DNA of 64,000 nt. It comes from Castor canadensis. Taxonomy: Eukaryota; Chordata; Mammalia; Rodentia; Castoridae. Both the position numbers and the translations under genes were made by a program. Under the pieces are notes generated by a model. It searched no databases. It saw nothing but the letters and a program-made list of their open reading frames with translations, and had not been told where the DNA came from. The stretch spans positions 163,964,583 through 164,028,582 of the forward strand of contig NC_133390.1 of NCBI RefSeq assembly GCF_047511655.1, in the 5' to 3' direction. This document shows, one piece after another, positions 1 through 10,369 of the stretch (position 1 is its first letter; each line of letters opens with the position of its first letter).

Positions 1-334
1 GATGCGTTTTTTCCTTATGAACAATGCATGTAGCACAAATTGCACTGGCCGTCACCAGAGATCTAATTACAAAATATCATTACTTTCACACATCATTTCA
101 GATTTGGCCTGATCAAATCAAAGTTCAGGCGACAGGGAGAGAAAACTGCACCCTTAGCAGGGTCATTCATTCAGGGGTGGCTGCAGAGCAGTGGGAATTT
201 GTATTGTTGAAACTTCCTCCAGGCCATTGCAGGAGAAGCAGCTGCCAGAGACATAGGTGGGAAGGGAGATGCCTGAGATTCAGGGTTGCAGCAAAGTGGA
301 GGCTCTGTACCTGCAGGAGGATCCCCCAAGGCAT
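1..334. other. No gene seen
   Basis: Unique-looking sequence. The open frames here are short and overlap on both strands, with no recognisable domain. I see no repeat family either. Confidence 0.5.
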
Positions 335-378
335 AAGAAGCACTCCTGGACAGAACTTTCTCAAAAGAAGAAATTCAA

Positions 379-939
379 ATGGCCAGAAAACACATGAAAA
401 AATGCTCACCATCTCTAGCAATAAAGGAAATGCAAATTAAAACCACGCTAAGATTCCACCTCACCCCTGTTAGAATAGCCATCATCAGCAACACCACCAC
501 CAACAGGTGTTGGCGAGGATGCGAGGAAAAAGGAACCCTCTTACACTGTTGGTGGGAATGTAGACTAGTACAACCACTCTGGAAAAAAATTTGGAGGCTA
601 CTTAAAAAGCTGGACATCGATCTACCATTTGATCCAGCAATACCACTCTTGGGGATATACCCAAAAGACTGTTACTCCAGAGGCACCTGCACATCCATGT
701 TTATTGCGGCACTATTCACAATAGCCAAGTTATGGAAACAGCCAAGATGCCCCAGCACTGACGAATGGATTAAGAAAATGTGGTATCTATACACAATGGA
801 ATTTTATGCAGCCATGAAGAAGAACGAAATGTTATCATTCGCTGGTAAATGGATGGAATTGGAGAACATCATTCTGAGTAAGGTTAGCCTGGCTCAAAAA
901 ACCAAAAATCGTATGTTCTCCCTCATATGCGGACATTAG
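379..939 (+). pseudogene. L1 ORF2 C-terminal fragment, frame still open
   Basis: This open frame of 186 codons is the carboxy-terminal part of the L1 ORF2 protein, the endonuclease/reverse transcriptase. Its end, with the residues [10 protein letters not shown] before the stop, matches the end of ORF2 in the second L1 of this window. The reverse transcriptase and endonuclease domains are absent because the copy is truncated at its 5' end. It has no internal stop or frameshift, whereas the same region of the other L1 has several, so this copy is probably younger. No function is expected. Confidence 0.9.
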
Positions 940-1309
940 ATCAAGGGCAAACACAACAAGGGGATTGGACTATGAGCACATGATAAAAGCGAGAGCACAC
1001 AAGGGAGGGGTGAGGATAGGTAAGACACCTAAAAAACTAGCTAGCATTTGTTGCCCTTAACGCAGAGAAACTAAAGCAGATACCTTAAAGCAACTGAGGC
1101 CAATAGGAAAAGGGGAACAGGTACTAGAGAAAAGGTTAGATCAAAAAGAATTAACCTAGAAGGTAACACCCACGCACAGGAAATCAATGTGAGTCAATGC
1201 CCTGTATAGCTATCCTTATCTCAACCAGCAAAAACCATTGTTCCTTCCTATTATTGCTTATACTCTCTCTACAACAAAATTAGAAATAAGGGCAAAATGG
1301 TTTCTGCTG

Positions 1310-1378
1310 GGTATTGGGGGCAGAGAGGGAAGGGGCGGAGTGGGTGGTAAGGGAGGGGGTGGGGGCAGGGGGGAGAAA
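1310..1378 (+). other. G-rich tract in L1 3' UTR (possible G-quadruplex)
   Basis: Many runs of three to six G occur within about 70 bp of the L1 3' UTR. The equivalent tract is present in the second L1 at 24,845-24,918. G-rich polypurine tracts are a known feature of mammalian L1 3' UTRs. Confidence 0.7.
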
Positions 1379-1574
1379 TGAACCAAGCCTTGTATGCACA
1401 TATGAATAATAAAAGAAAAATGAAAAAAAAAAAAGAAGCACTCCTGGAGGAAGAGAGCAGACTGCAGAGAATATCAGGACCCTCCAACTCAAGGACACTG
1501 AAAAAAGTCCCTCATCCTGGGCTTATGTCTTTCATTCCACAAATATTTAACATTTGCCAGGCATGATGCTAGAT

Positions 1575-1680
1575 GCTAGGGACCCAAATGGTGAGCAACC
1601 AGACGAGGTCCCTGCCTTCACATTACAGGTGCACACAGCTGGGGAAATAGATTCCAACCAAATAATCACAGTACTGTGAG
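1575..1680 (-). repeat. L2 fragment
   Basis: The stretch about a value lost, cast, or held in a 'dated' L2 body, reading 'gatgctagggacccaaatggtgagcaa'-like in pieces, resembles the antisense of the LINE-2 body. The fragment is short and old, so the assignment is weak. Confidence 0.4.
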
Positions 1681-1689
1681 AGAGATGGG

Positions 1690-1930
1690 AGGGGCAGTGG
1701 AGCCAGACTTCCTGAGTTTGAATCCCTTCTCCAACACTTCATAGCTGTGTGACTTTAGCTAGGTCACTCAATCCTGTGGTACCTCAGCTTCCTTAGCTAT
1801 AAAATGAGAATAACAACAGTACTTCTCTCACAATTGTGTTGAAGGATTGCATGATTTAAAATTTATAAACACACTTGGCACAGCTCCTGGTACACAATAT
1901 GTTCCATGTAAGTGTTTGTTAAATGAATAC
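1690..1930 (+). repeat. MIR SINE
   Basis: The order of motifs fits MIR: CTGAGTTTGAATCC, then AGCTGTGTGACTTTAG, then cctcagcttcctta, a pyrimidine-poor AT stretch, and a 3' end with TTGGCACA and AAATGAAT. It is a nearly complete ancient tRNA-derived SINE in sense orientation. Confidence 0.85.
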
Positions 1931-2034
1931 AAACACAAGATTGCAACTGTAAGAAGCAGAGTATGTAGTTAGTATATTGAGAATGGAGAATAGATGTTTT
2001 CAGCCCAGCCAGGGAAGTCAGAAAGGGCTCAAGG

Positions 2035-2285
2035 TGAAATGCAAAGGAAGAGGATATGTTGATTAAGGGAAATACTGATAAAGTGTGGTATTAGCAAAGA
2101 AAGCAGTATGTGCAAAGGCCCTGTGGCAAGAAGAAGCATTGTAAGGGCAAGGCATTGGAAAAAGAGAAAAAAAGGCCATTGTGACTAGAACCTGTGCTAA
2201 GTAGCTATAAGGAAGTTGATAAGGCCAATCCATGCAGGGTCTTATTGGCAAGGGCCTAGAGTTTAGACTATAAATTTGGTCATGA
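2035..2285 (-). repeat. L2 fragment
   Basis: The motifs GTGCAAAGGCCCTGTGG, ATCCATGCAGGGTCTTATTGG and AGAGTTTAGACTATA follow the antisense of the LINE-2 body in the right order. Confidence 0.7.
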
Positions 2286-2349
2286 TCATTAGAGTCTTAG
2301 AAGCTCTCATCTCTCAGGTAGCTTTGGTTGTGATATATTTATTGCAAAG

Positions 2350-2690
2350 GTAGCCCAGATTCTTCCCCTTTCTGTACCTATGTCCCTTGCAAATGGAACT
2401 TCGCAGTGCCTATCATCAAGATACAGAATCTACTTCCCCTGGCCTTGTGACCTACTGTGCCCAACAGAATGTGCCAGCCTGTGCCAGTTCTGAGCCTGGA
2501 TCTCAGGCAGCCTTGCACACTCCCGTTGTTCTCCCGAAACCCTGCCCAGCCTCCACAATAGAAGTTTGGTGCAGCCTGTTGTAGGAGAGCAAAACTGAGT
2601 GCTCTCAGCCACCCCAGATCATCAGCCATGAACTGTCACGTGAGGGTGCCCAAGCCCACAGAACCACAGATGAACCAGGGAAACCGGGTT
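2350..2690 (+). repeat. Ancient LTR-like repeat (MLT1/MaLR type, tentative)
   Basis: The segment runs through GCCTTGTGACCTACTGTGCC, CAACAGAATGTG, GTGCCAGTTCTGAGCCT and GAAACCCTGCCCAG. I associate this order with old MaLR-type LTRs of mammals. The family name is from memory and uncertain. Confidence 0.5.
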
Positions 2691-2780
2691 AGCTAAGTGA
2701 ATGTTAATTTTAGCAACCAAGCTTCTGAATGGTTTATTACATAGTAGCTAGCTGATACACACACTGGGGAAGCGTGTGAG

Positions 2781-2866
2781 AAATGAGAAAGAGAGAAAAA
2801 GGAAGAGAAGGAGAACCAGGAGGAGGAGGAAAAGGAGAAAGAAGAGGAAAAGAAAGGAAGAGAGGT
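2781..2866. repeat. GA-rich purine tract
   Basis: Low-complexity purine sequence (GAGAAA, GGAGGA and similar units) on the + strand, broken only by a few C and T bases. Confidence 0.85.
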
Positions 2867-3430
2867 TTGGGCAGGAAATCCAGAAAAGTTAAAGACAGAA
2901 GCCACTGACCCACTCACTCCTAGAAGTGACAGAAGTCACAGGGGTGTCCAGGACCAGCCACAAATCAGGACCATGTCTACCACTCTGTGGCCTTAGCCAG
3001 CTTCTTAGAGATTCTAAGGAGTTTATGAATGAGGTTGGGAAGGCACTTTGCAAACCACAAAGCCCATGCACCTGGATGGGGTAGGGTTATTCTCATTCCT
3101 CATCCAGTGAATTTCCTCTGGTTTCATCCAGGAAAGACAATTGTCTCAGAAAACAGCATGAGCCAGAATCCCACAGGAAGCAAGTGGCAACTGAGGAGAG
3201 TTTCATTGAAAAATTCTTTAAAAAGTGAGCGAAGATGGAAGAAAACCGACCAGGATGATGTAGTGCCCCAGGGAGAGCAGCAATGGGGAGCCCTTACCAC
3301 ACCATGTACTGAAGGGACAAGAAGGGAGCACAGCAGCCACTGAGACCAAGAGAAATAAGAAGACTCCTAATAGCAGCTGTTGCTCCTGTCACTGACCTGA
3401 AAAGAAGGGAGTTGGAGAAACCAACACTCC
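2867..3430. other. No gene seen
   Basis: Unassigned sequence. The frame at 3029-3343 (104 codons) has no recognisable motif and I treat it as chance. Confidence 0.5.
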
Positions 3431-3442
3431 AAACCTCACTCT

Positions 3443-3780
3443 AGCGAGGCACCAGAGGTTCACACATGTAATTCTAGCTACTTGGGAGGCTGAGATCAGG
3501 AGGGTAACAGTTCAAGACCAGCCCAGGACAAAAAAAAAAGTTAGTGAGCCCCCCATCTCAGAGAGGAAAAAAAGCTGGGCATGGTGGCATGCACCTGTCA
3601 TCCCAGCTAGCCAGAAAATCTAAAATAGGAAGTTTGCAGTCCAGGCAGGCCTGGGCAAAAAGTAAGACCCTATCTCCAAAATAACCACTACAAAAAGGAC
3701 TACAGGTGTGGCTCAAGTGGCAGAGCACCTGTCTAGCAAGCACAAAGCCCTGAGTTCCCATACCAGTACCAGAAAAAAAA
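3443..3780 (+). mobile_element. Trimeric SINE (B1-like, B1-like, ID-like) with target-site duplication
   Basis: Three parts in order: a B1-like unit with CTACTTGGGAGGCTGAGATC, a second 7SL-like unit with GCATGCACCTGTCATCCCAG, and an ID-like tRNA unit with GTGGCTCAAGTGGCAGAGCA and GCCCTGAGTTC, ending in poly(A). The 12-bp sequence AAACCTCACTCT lies just before (3431-3442) and just after (3781-3792), so all three parts inserted as one unit. Confidence 0.9.
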
Positions 3781-4170
3781 AAACCTCACTCTCCTCCCGC
3801 CCTCCTGTCTCCAGCCAGAATTGCCCATTGTTTGAACTTGGAAGGCAAGGGTAAGGGTGCTCACAGTGCAATGCCATGGGTCAGTGCCAGGGCCACAGCA
3901 GGTGGAGGAGGCAGGCAGGGGACACAGGTGGGCACAGAGAAGATGTCAGTATCCCCTCCACAGAGGTCATGTGGGTTTTAGAGGAGAAAAAGCTGGGCAT
4001 CCCAAGAGCTGACCAGACATAGGCCTGGGTCAGGGGTCAGCTAGCACACAGGACCACCTCTGCATCCAACTTTTTCTCATGTGGTCTTCAGCTCAGCAGT
4101 TCTCACAGGTGGGGGACACTGTAGGGGGGTCCACAAGGTCAAAGCTATTTTCATAATAATGCTAAGATGT

Positions 4171-4251
4171 TACTTGCCTGCAATGCCGGAGATGGAACCC
4201 AGGGCTTCCCATGTCCTCGGCAAGTGCTCTCCCACCGAGCTACACTCCTAG
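4171..4251 (-). mobile_element. ID-type SINE
   Basis: Read on the minus strand it carries AGCTCGGTGGGAGAGCACTT and AGCCCTGGGTTCCATCTCC, the A- and B-box parts of an ID (tRNA-Ala-like) SINE. It splits the left end of the old DNA transposon. Confidence 0.75.
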
Positions 4252-4365
4252 ACCATTATCTGCTATTTCATTCTCATTTTCTCACCATGGTATGGGGAGG
4301 TTTCCTGGAGGCTACTTGACATAGTCACAATACCTGAAAAAGTATTAAAATACTTCTCCCTTGCT

Positions 4366-4492
4366 GGGCACAATGGTGCACACCTGTAGTCCCTGCTACT
4401 CAGGAGGCTGAGGCATAAGGATTGCATGAGCCCTGGAGTTTGGGGCTAGCCTGAGCAACATAGCAATACTCCCATCTCAAAAAAAAAAAAGC
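4366..4492 (+). mobile_element. B1-type SINE
   Basis: 7SL-derived monomer: GCTGGGCACAATGGTGCACA, then CTACTCAGGAGGCTGAGGCA, then GCCTGAGCAACATAGCAA and an A tail. Confidence 0.85.
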
Positions 4493-4800
4493 AACAAGGT
4501 GGTAACTCTAACCTGTAATCTTATCTATTCATGAGGCAGAGATCAGGAGGTTCAGCCCAGAGAAAATAATCAGTCCATGAGACCCCCATTTCAGCCAATA
4601 AAAAGCTGGCCATAGTGACCTGTGCCTGTCAACCCAGCTATTCAGGAAGCATACATAAGAGATTCATGGTTTAGCCTGGAGAATAAAATTGAGACCCTAC
4701 TGGAAAAATAATGAAAACAAAAGCTGATGGAGTATCTATCTAATCAGCAAAAGGCTCTGAATTCAAACACCAGTATCACAAAAAAAAAAAAAAAAAAAAC
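4493..4800 (+). mobile_element. Composite SINE (B1-like, B1-like, ID-like), diverged
   Basis: The same three-part plan as the element at 3443-3780: AACCTGTAATCTTATCTATT, then GACCTGTGCCTGTCAACCCA, then GGCTCTGAATTCAAACACC and a poly(A) tail of about 19 bases. More diverged than the 3443 copy. Confidence 0.75.
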
Positions 4801-4849
4801 CCTCCTCCCTCTTCCAGCAGAATTTTCCTCATACTTGAGCTAAAATTCA

Positions 4850-5125
4850 CAATAAATCCAGAATGAATGCAAAAGTAGATATAAGAAACTAGAAACGGGG
4901 CAGGGGGGATAATTGTGGGAGGGAGGAGGTAATCTGGTTGAAGGACTTCATATTCTTACACAAAATAGAACAATGAAACATCTTGCAATTGCTCTAAGTA
5001 GGGCAGGGAGGGGGTCGAGGGGGAGAGACAATGGTAGCAATCTAACAATATAAGCCTATTTGAAATTGTCACAATGAATCCCTCCTATACAATGAATATA
5101 TCCTAATTTAAAAACAAAAAAAAAG
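4850..5125 (+). mobile_element. L1 3' UTR end
   Basis: G-rich segments (GGGGCAGGGGGGATAATTG; GGGAGGGGGTCGAGGGGGAG) followed by ACAATGAATATATCCTAATT and an A-rich tail. This looks like an L1 3' end of a subfamily different from the one at 351-1432. Confidence 0.6.
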
Positions 5126-5444
5126 AAATGAGCTACAGAAAATTTTAAAAAAAGAATCTAGACATCTCCTATTAAGAAATTTAAAAGATTTGCACAAATA
5201 TAACGTGATGTCACTCTTCTCAGATTTTTTTATTTTGGAAAACAGTTATTTTTCATTGAAAAGATTATATTGATGTAAAATGGACTTGAGATTACTATTT
5301 TGAATAAGTTTATAAATTAATTTTTTTTCAATTTCTGATAGAGAAAATACTGGTAGATACAGCACACATAAACTAAAGTTTGGGGGTCTTTAATCATTTG
5401 TAGGCACATGAAGAGATCCTGAAGCCAAGACATTTGGAACCACG

Positions 5445-5570
5445 TTGCTCAGAACAACCCTGTAAGGAGGGTACTGTTGTCTACCTCGTGTCAGGCAGGA
5501 GGAAGCTGAGACTCAGAGAGAGGTCAGCAGCTCCTGGGCTCACACAGCCGGTTGGTGGCATTGCTATCTG
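5445..5570 (-). repeat. MIR fragment
   Basis: The antisense MIR core is visible: AGGAAGCTGAGACTCAGAGA followed by GGGCTCACACAGCCGGTTGG. Confidence 0.7.
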
Positions 5571-6198
5571 AATGTGGCCTTCCCAGCACCGAGGTACACA
5601 AGCACTCGCCCCGCCAACTGTGCGGCAAGAGGCAAGAGGCAAGGGAAGCAGCGGATGGTGAAACAGCACCTGGAAAGTGACAGGGACTGATTGATCCCAA
5701 TGATCAGTTACAAATGGCCCCTCCACGTGACTGTGTTAATCAGCTTGTATGGCCAGGATCTGACCAGTTTGAAAGGTTTATAGCAACAATGTAGTGGTGA
5801 TTTATTCCTCCTTAATAAAAAAGTGATCAAGTGAAACCTGCATCTATCATTCTATTTATCACTTGGGATGATTTATTAACTAATTACATGTGCAGAGGCC
5901 GCTAGCTCTAAATGTGGACAGTGGGGGCTGGTGGGTCAGTGTGGCTATCCATGCCACCCTAGCCACATCTGCTGCCTTCTGCTCCAGTCTTGCCACTCAC
6001 AAACAAGCAAGGATAAGCTCTCAGATATAGTTGTCAAAGCTCAGAGAGGAGAGGAGAGAGAAGAAAAGGGTGAGAAATAGAAGGATCATCTGGTCCCAGT
6101 CTGTCCTCCTTCCTCCTCATCCGTGGAGAAAATATGGAGAATGGTGCAGGACATATTGCCAAATAAAACAGTTTCCCAGTTGAATTTGAATCTCAGAG
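5571..6198. other. No gene; AT-rich segment that may be regulatory
   Basis: No open frame of interest. Between about 5740 and 5920 the sequence is free of recognisable repeats and rich in homeodomain-like cores, including two copies of TGATTTAT. Any enhancer role is inference. A short GA-rich tract lies at 6042-6067. Confidence 0.4.
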
Positions 6199-6411
6199 CT
6201 GGGTGCCAGTGGCTCACACCTGTAATCCTAACTACTTGGGAGGCTGAGATCAGGAGGATTGATTCGAGGCCAGCCCAGGCAAACAGTTCACAAGACCCCA
6301 TCACAAAAAAACTCAACACAAAAAAGGCTGGTGGAATGACTCAAGTAGTAAAGCAAATGCTTTGCAAGTGTGAAGCCCTGAGTTCAAACGCCAACCCCAC
6401 AAAAAAAAAAT
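6199..6411 (+). mobile_element. Composite SINE (B1-like plus ID-like)
   Basis: B1-like unit with TGGCTCACACCTGTAATCC and GGGAGGCTGAGATCAGGAGG, then an ID-like unit with AATGACTCAAGTAGTAAAGC and AAGCCCTGAGTTCAAACGCC, then poly(A). The middle 7SL unit of the trimeric form is missing. Confidence 0.9.
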
Positions 6412-7289
6412 TTTTTTTTAATCTGAGATAAGCACTGAATTTATTCCAAGAATGTCCCAGATATTGCATGGATGCCCTAACCAGCCTGGCAACACCTAGC
6501 CCCAGGACCACAAGTCATCTCGTATTGTGTTCAGCTGACTATAACTATGGGGGCTCCCAGAATCTATCACTATGGCTCTGCTTGATCTCCATCTGTTTAA
6601 CCCGGAGAGTTCCAAGTAGGGGCTCTAGGAGGGTGTGACTTCTCAAAGCTGGTGGGCAAGTCACAGAGACTTGCTGAGCCTTATCTATAATATGCGGTTC
6701 CCAAGCCTGCCCCACCCCTTCCCCTGCATGCCACATAGGGCTAGTGGGAGTGCAGGAGTCTCTCCCTTACCAACTGCATATTAGGGCCCACGGTGGGGGC
6801 TGGTATGGCTGGGGTCCCACCCATTCTATGAAGGCTGAGTTCCCTCTAGTCCTCTTGGAAATGTAATAGCATAACTCAAAATAAATTTAATTATCTTCCC
6901 TGAAACCTTGCATTCGGAGTAGGAGAAGTCAAAAGGTAATTTGACCTTGGAAGAGCACAATACAGTATCTATTAAAATTGAAAATAAGTGTATGCTGTGC
7001 TCATTATATGAGGACTTAAGAAGTCCATCAGCCAATAACTACCCCTTTGACATAGCAGGCCCATTCCCAAGTGTCCCAACCAGGGAAGAGCAAGGGTATT
7101 TCTGTTAATCCCCACCCCCAATCAGAAACAACCTGAAATCTATCAAAAGAGAATTAGATAAATGGACTGTGATGTAGTCAAAAGAAGATGCAGAAGTAAT
7201 AAGAATGAGAGAAAGATATTTGCTAACCTGCCAAGACTCCCAAGATGTATTATTATTATTATTAGAAAAAAGCAAGTTGAGAACATTCT
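6412..7289. other. No gene seen
   Basis: Unassigned, with a short (ATT)n run near 7246-7263. The short frames have no motif I recognise. Confidence 0.5.
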
Positions 7290-7505
7290 AGACCAGGATT
7301 TCTCAGCCTCAGCACTATTAATATTTGAGGCAGGATAATTCTTTGTTGTGTGAGGTGGCCTGTGCAATCAGGGTGCTGAGCAGAATCCCTGGCCTCTACC
7401 TATTAGATACCAGGAGCATCCTCTGGTCATGATGGTCAAAAATGTGTCTAGACATTGCTTAATGTCCCCTGAGTACAAAGTCAGCCCCTAAGTGAGATGC
7501 ACCAT
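7290..7505 (+). repeat. hAT-Charlie DNA transposon relic (MER20-like, tentative)
   Basis: The motifs TTTCTCAGCCTCAGCACTAT, GATAATTCTTTGTTGTGTGA, CCCTGGCCTCTACCTATTAG and AGACATTGCTTAATGTCCCC follow the order of a common short non-autonomous hAT element of mammals. The MER20 name is from memory. Confidence 0.65.
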
Positions 7506-9540
7506 CTAGACAGCATCAAGGACATTTATGTGAGCAAAATCCCAAATGAGCACTTCTACAGGAACTCAGGTGAGTGTGTAAGCACACAGTAAAAGCCTGC
7601 AAGAGTCTCCAGCCCCAAATCTGGGGCTGCCTCTGGGGAGGGAGTGGGGATTTGTGTGGGAGGCAGAAGGGGGTCCAGGGAGACTTTCACTGTTTGAAAG
7701 TTGAAGTGTTTTTCACTGTTTGAAAGTTAAAGTGTTATCTGCATGTTTGACAATGAGAATGTGTGTGCCCAGAAAAACTGAAAGAAGAGGAGAAGAAGAA
7801 AAGAAGGAAGGAAGGGAGGGAGGGAGGGTCTCAGAAGCTGGTCTGCAGCTGAGAAGCTAGGACACTGCCCGCTGCCTTTTCCTTTCCAGTCCCCAATGTC
7901 CTTAAAGTGAAGTAAGGAAGCTGCACAAACAGGTCTTAAAACAGCCCCTCCTGCCCTGTCCTCATTGAGGGAGCTCCAAGGTGACCTGGTCCCCTCCCTC
8001 GAGGCTATCCCTCCCATGCAGCCCAGATTTTGCACAAAGGAAAAGGTGCTGGGGGTTCTCACTGCTCCCCCTCCACAGCTCTGATTATGCTCCTGGGAGA
8101 GGAGGAGGACAGGGTCTGGTCAGCGCCCAGCTCCACACTGAGGACTTGGTTGGGGCTTGATTAAATAATTACACAGAACCTACTGAGTAATCACGCCATC
8201 TCAAGAAGCAAGGAGCACCTTCGGAGGGAGGCCCCATTAGTGATTTGGGGGCGTGAGAGCACATCTGTCTCCTGCCTGTGATAAAATTATCATCCAAAGG
8301 CCTCCTTTGCAAAACGCACGGTGTCCTCCACCTCTTTCCACGTGGTTAACAGAGCCCCCAACTGACAGCTGACGGAAAACTGAAACTTGAGAGGTGTAGG
8401 ACTGACAAGATCCCACAGAAGTGTGGGGCAAGTCCAGCTGTGCTTGTCACCACTGCTGCCTCTGCCAGAAGTGGTCCTATGCCAGGACATGCACCCAGAG
8501 AGAGGACAAGACCCAGGCTAGAAGAGGGTTGTTAGTTTGTTATTTTGTTTCATTTTATTTCCCATTAGAATTATATCATTCCTTTCAATTTTGGAAAAAA
8601 CAGCCACATGGGCCTTCCTTCCTAAGGTTTTGCTGCCCTGGCCTTTTCCCCCAAGCCAGGAGCTGCTGGAGGAAGAGGAGCAAGTCCCGGCAGTGAGGGC
8701 TGGGATCCACTGCACAGTGCCTCCCCACACACACACTTCCAGGACAAGGGCTCCCCACTCCCAGCTGAGTACCTCGTCTCACTGGGAAGACAGGTTTCCC
8801 CAGGGCTCTGGCTTCTGAGGGCCTGCTGCCTGCCCATTGTGGGTCCAGCTACCCACCAGCCAGCCCCATTGGCTCACTTACACTGGAGCAGCCCAAATTC
8901 ATTCATAATGATTAGTCTCTCCTCAAGGAGAGGCCCACAATCAAGGACCATTAAAATTAACTGCTGGACCAGATCAGGGAGGAAGAGTGGAGGAAGGTAC
9001 AAAGCTGGCTGTGACACCCCACTGGGATTGACACTTCCATGTGCAGAACCTTGGCTTGGTTAGTCTTGTCCTATTTGAAGGCTCAGTTTCCTCATCTCTG
9101 GAAGGAAAAGGGCAGGGAGGTCATGGTGGCAATGATACTGTGTGTGAAGCCCCCAGCTGGGAGAAAGTGTGAGACAACTCTGGTAGGAGGCCTATAAGAC
9201 CCTGACCCTTGCAGAGAGACAGCAGAGGCGTAAGATCAGCCACCTGAGCCAGATCCCTCAGCAGCCCCTTCTCACTGCCTGGCCACACTGCCTGCACACA
9301 GTCTGTCTCACTCAGAGCCATAGCTCTCTGTCTCATCTTCTGGAATCAGAGACATCGGGAGTATTGTGGGAAGGGGAAGGATAGGAGCCAGGATACCCTA
9401 GGCCTTGAAAGAGGCTGGACCAGGCAGGGCTTCCTGGCCATGAGTGGCCTCTCAGTCCTCAGGTCTCCCACTGTGATCTAGATTCTCAGCAGCCCTCAGG
9501 TGCCCCACACCACCAACTGACCTGGGTAGCAAGAGGCCAA
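7506..9540. other. About 2 kb of unique, repeat-poor DNA, no gene
   Basis: No transposon longer than low-complexity tracts is recognisable. It contains a 26-bp tandem duplication (7685-7736) and a GA-rich run (7786-7828). Several short frames overlap each other on both strands and look like chance. The stretches around 8150-8420 and 8880-8965 are rich in TAAT-type cores. Confidence 0.45.
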
Positions 9541-10260
9541 GACCTAGCTCTCTGTTGGGCACTAGGACACCCAACATGGAGTCCCATGCATGGACAGCTG
9601 GGAAATGTACCCCCTTCTCTCAAGGAACACAGTCTAAACAGGATCAAAGGAAGGAAGTCAAAAACAGAATCCTGCAGCCCATCTTATGAGGTCTAGGCTT
9701 TCTTTGAGAGAAAGGGAGGTGCCAAAAACTCTGAATGTGCTGGTGATCCCAGGGTTAATGTGGTCATCTTGGTTCCCCTAGAGGACAGGAAGTGTTAATT
9801 TACTAGGGCACCTATTATGTCCCTGATGCTTCATGTAACAACAAGGATGGTATTTGTGTTTCCTGTTTTATAAGGGGAAAACTCAGAAAGATGAAATACC
9901 CATGCCTTGCACATGGTCGGTGTTCTGTGCTATTGTGGGTGGCACAGGACCAGAAATGTTAAAATTGACCGACCCACAGCCTGGCATGAGGGGGCACTCA
10001 CACAAGCCCAGGAGCCTCCTTAAATTCCTGAGCTTGCTCATCTACATCCCTCCTGGCCCTGATCTGCGCACTGTGTTCCCAGTCTTCTGGGTCCATCTGT
10101 CCCCACCCAGAGGATTAGAATCTCCAGTCTGGAAACAGTGATCCCCTATCACTGACAGGTGAGGGCAGAAGTGGAATGACCACTTGGGGACCTGCAAAAC
10201 TGGAAGGAAAGCTGGAAGTCACTTGGAAGCTTTGTGTGAGCTGTTGAGTTGAGCAGTACC
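9541..10260. other. No gene; possible short L2 and MIR relics
   Basis: Weak antisense L2-like sequence near 9600-9640 and weak MIR-like sequence near 9800-9900. The frame at 9854-10,141 has no recognised motif. Confidence 0.35.
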
Positions 10261-10275
10261 CATGCGAATGGCCAC

Positions 10276-10290
10276 AGCGCCACCTGGTGG
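10276..10290 (-). promoter_or_regulatory. Candidate CTCF binding site
   Basis: The minus strand reads CCACCAGGTGGCGCT, which fits all 15 positions of the core consensus CCASYAGRKGGCRSY. Orientation is toward the left end of the window. Occupancy cannot be judged from sequence. Confidence 0.6.
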
Positions 10291-10369
10291 TAATATGGGA
10301 GATGGCCTACAGGCCCCCTAGCCCAGGTGCTTCTCACAACAGAGCATTTAGACACTCAACAAATGAATT

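Larger units (their letters stand above)
351..1432 (+). mobile_element. 5'-truncated L1 retrotransposon with target-site duplication
   Basis: This is the 3' part of a LINE-1: the ORF2 C-terminus, a 3' UTR with a G-rich tract, and an A-rich tail. The 16-bp sequence AAGAAGCACTCCTGGA occurs just before it (335-350) and again just after the tail (1433-1448), so both borders are clear and the insertion is recent enough to keep a perfect duplication. It is closely similar to the same part of the longer L1 at 19,094-24,970, starting at the equivalent of position 23,883 there. Confidence 0.95.
4095..5440 (+). mobile_element. Ancient hAT-type DNA transposon relic, broken by later insertions
   Basis: The left part (about 4095-4170 and 4252-4345) carries GGTCCACAAGGTCAAAGCTA and TTTTCATAATAATGC. 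The right part (about 5150-5440) carries ACATAAACTAAAGTTTGGGG and AGATCCTGAAGCCAAGACAT. These resemble the two ends of one old non-autonomous transposon. An ID SINE, B1/composite SINEs and an L1 3' end have inserted between them. The family is not certain. Confidence 0.55.
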
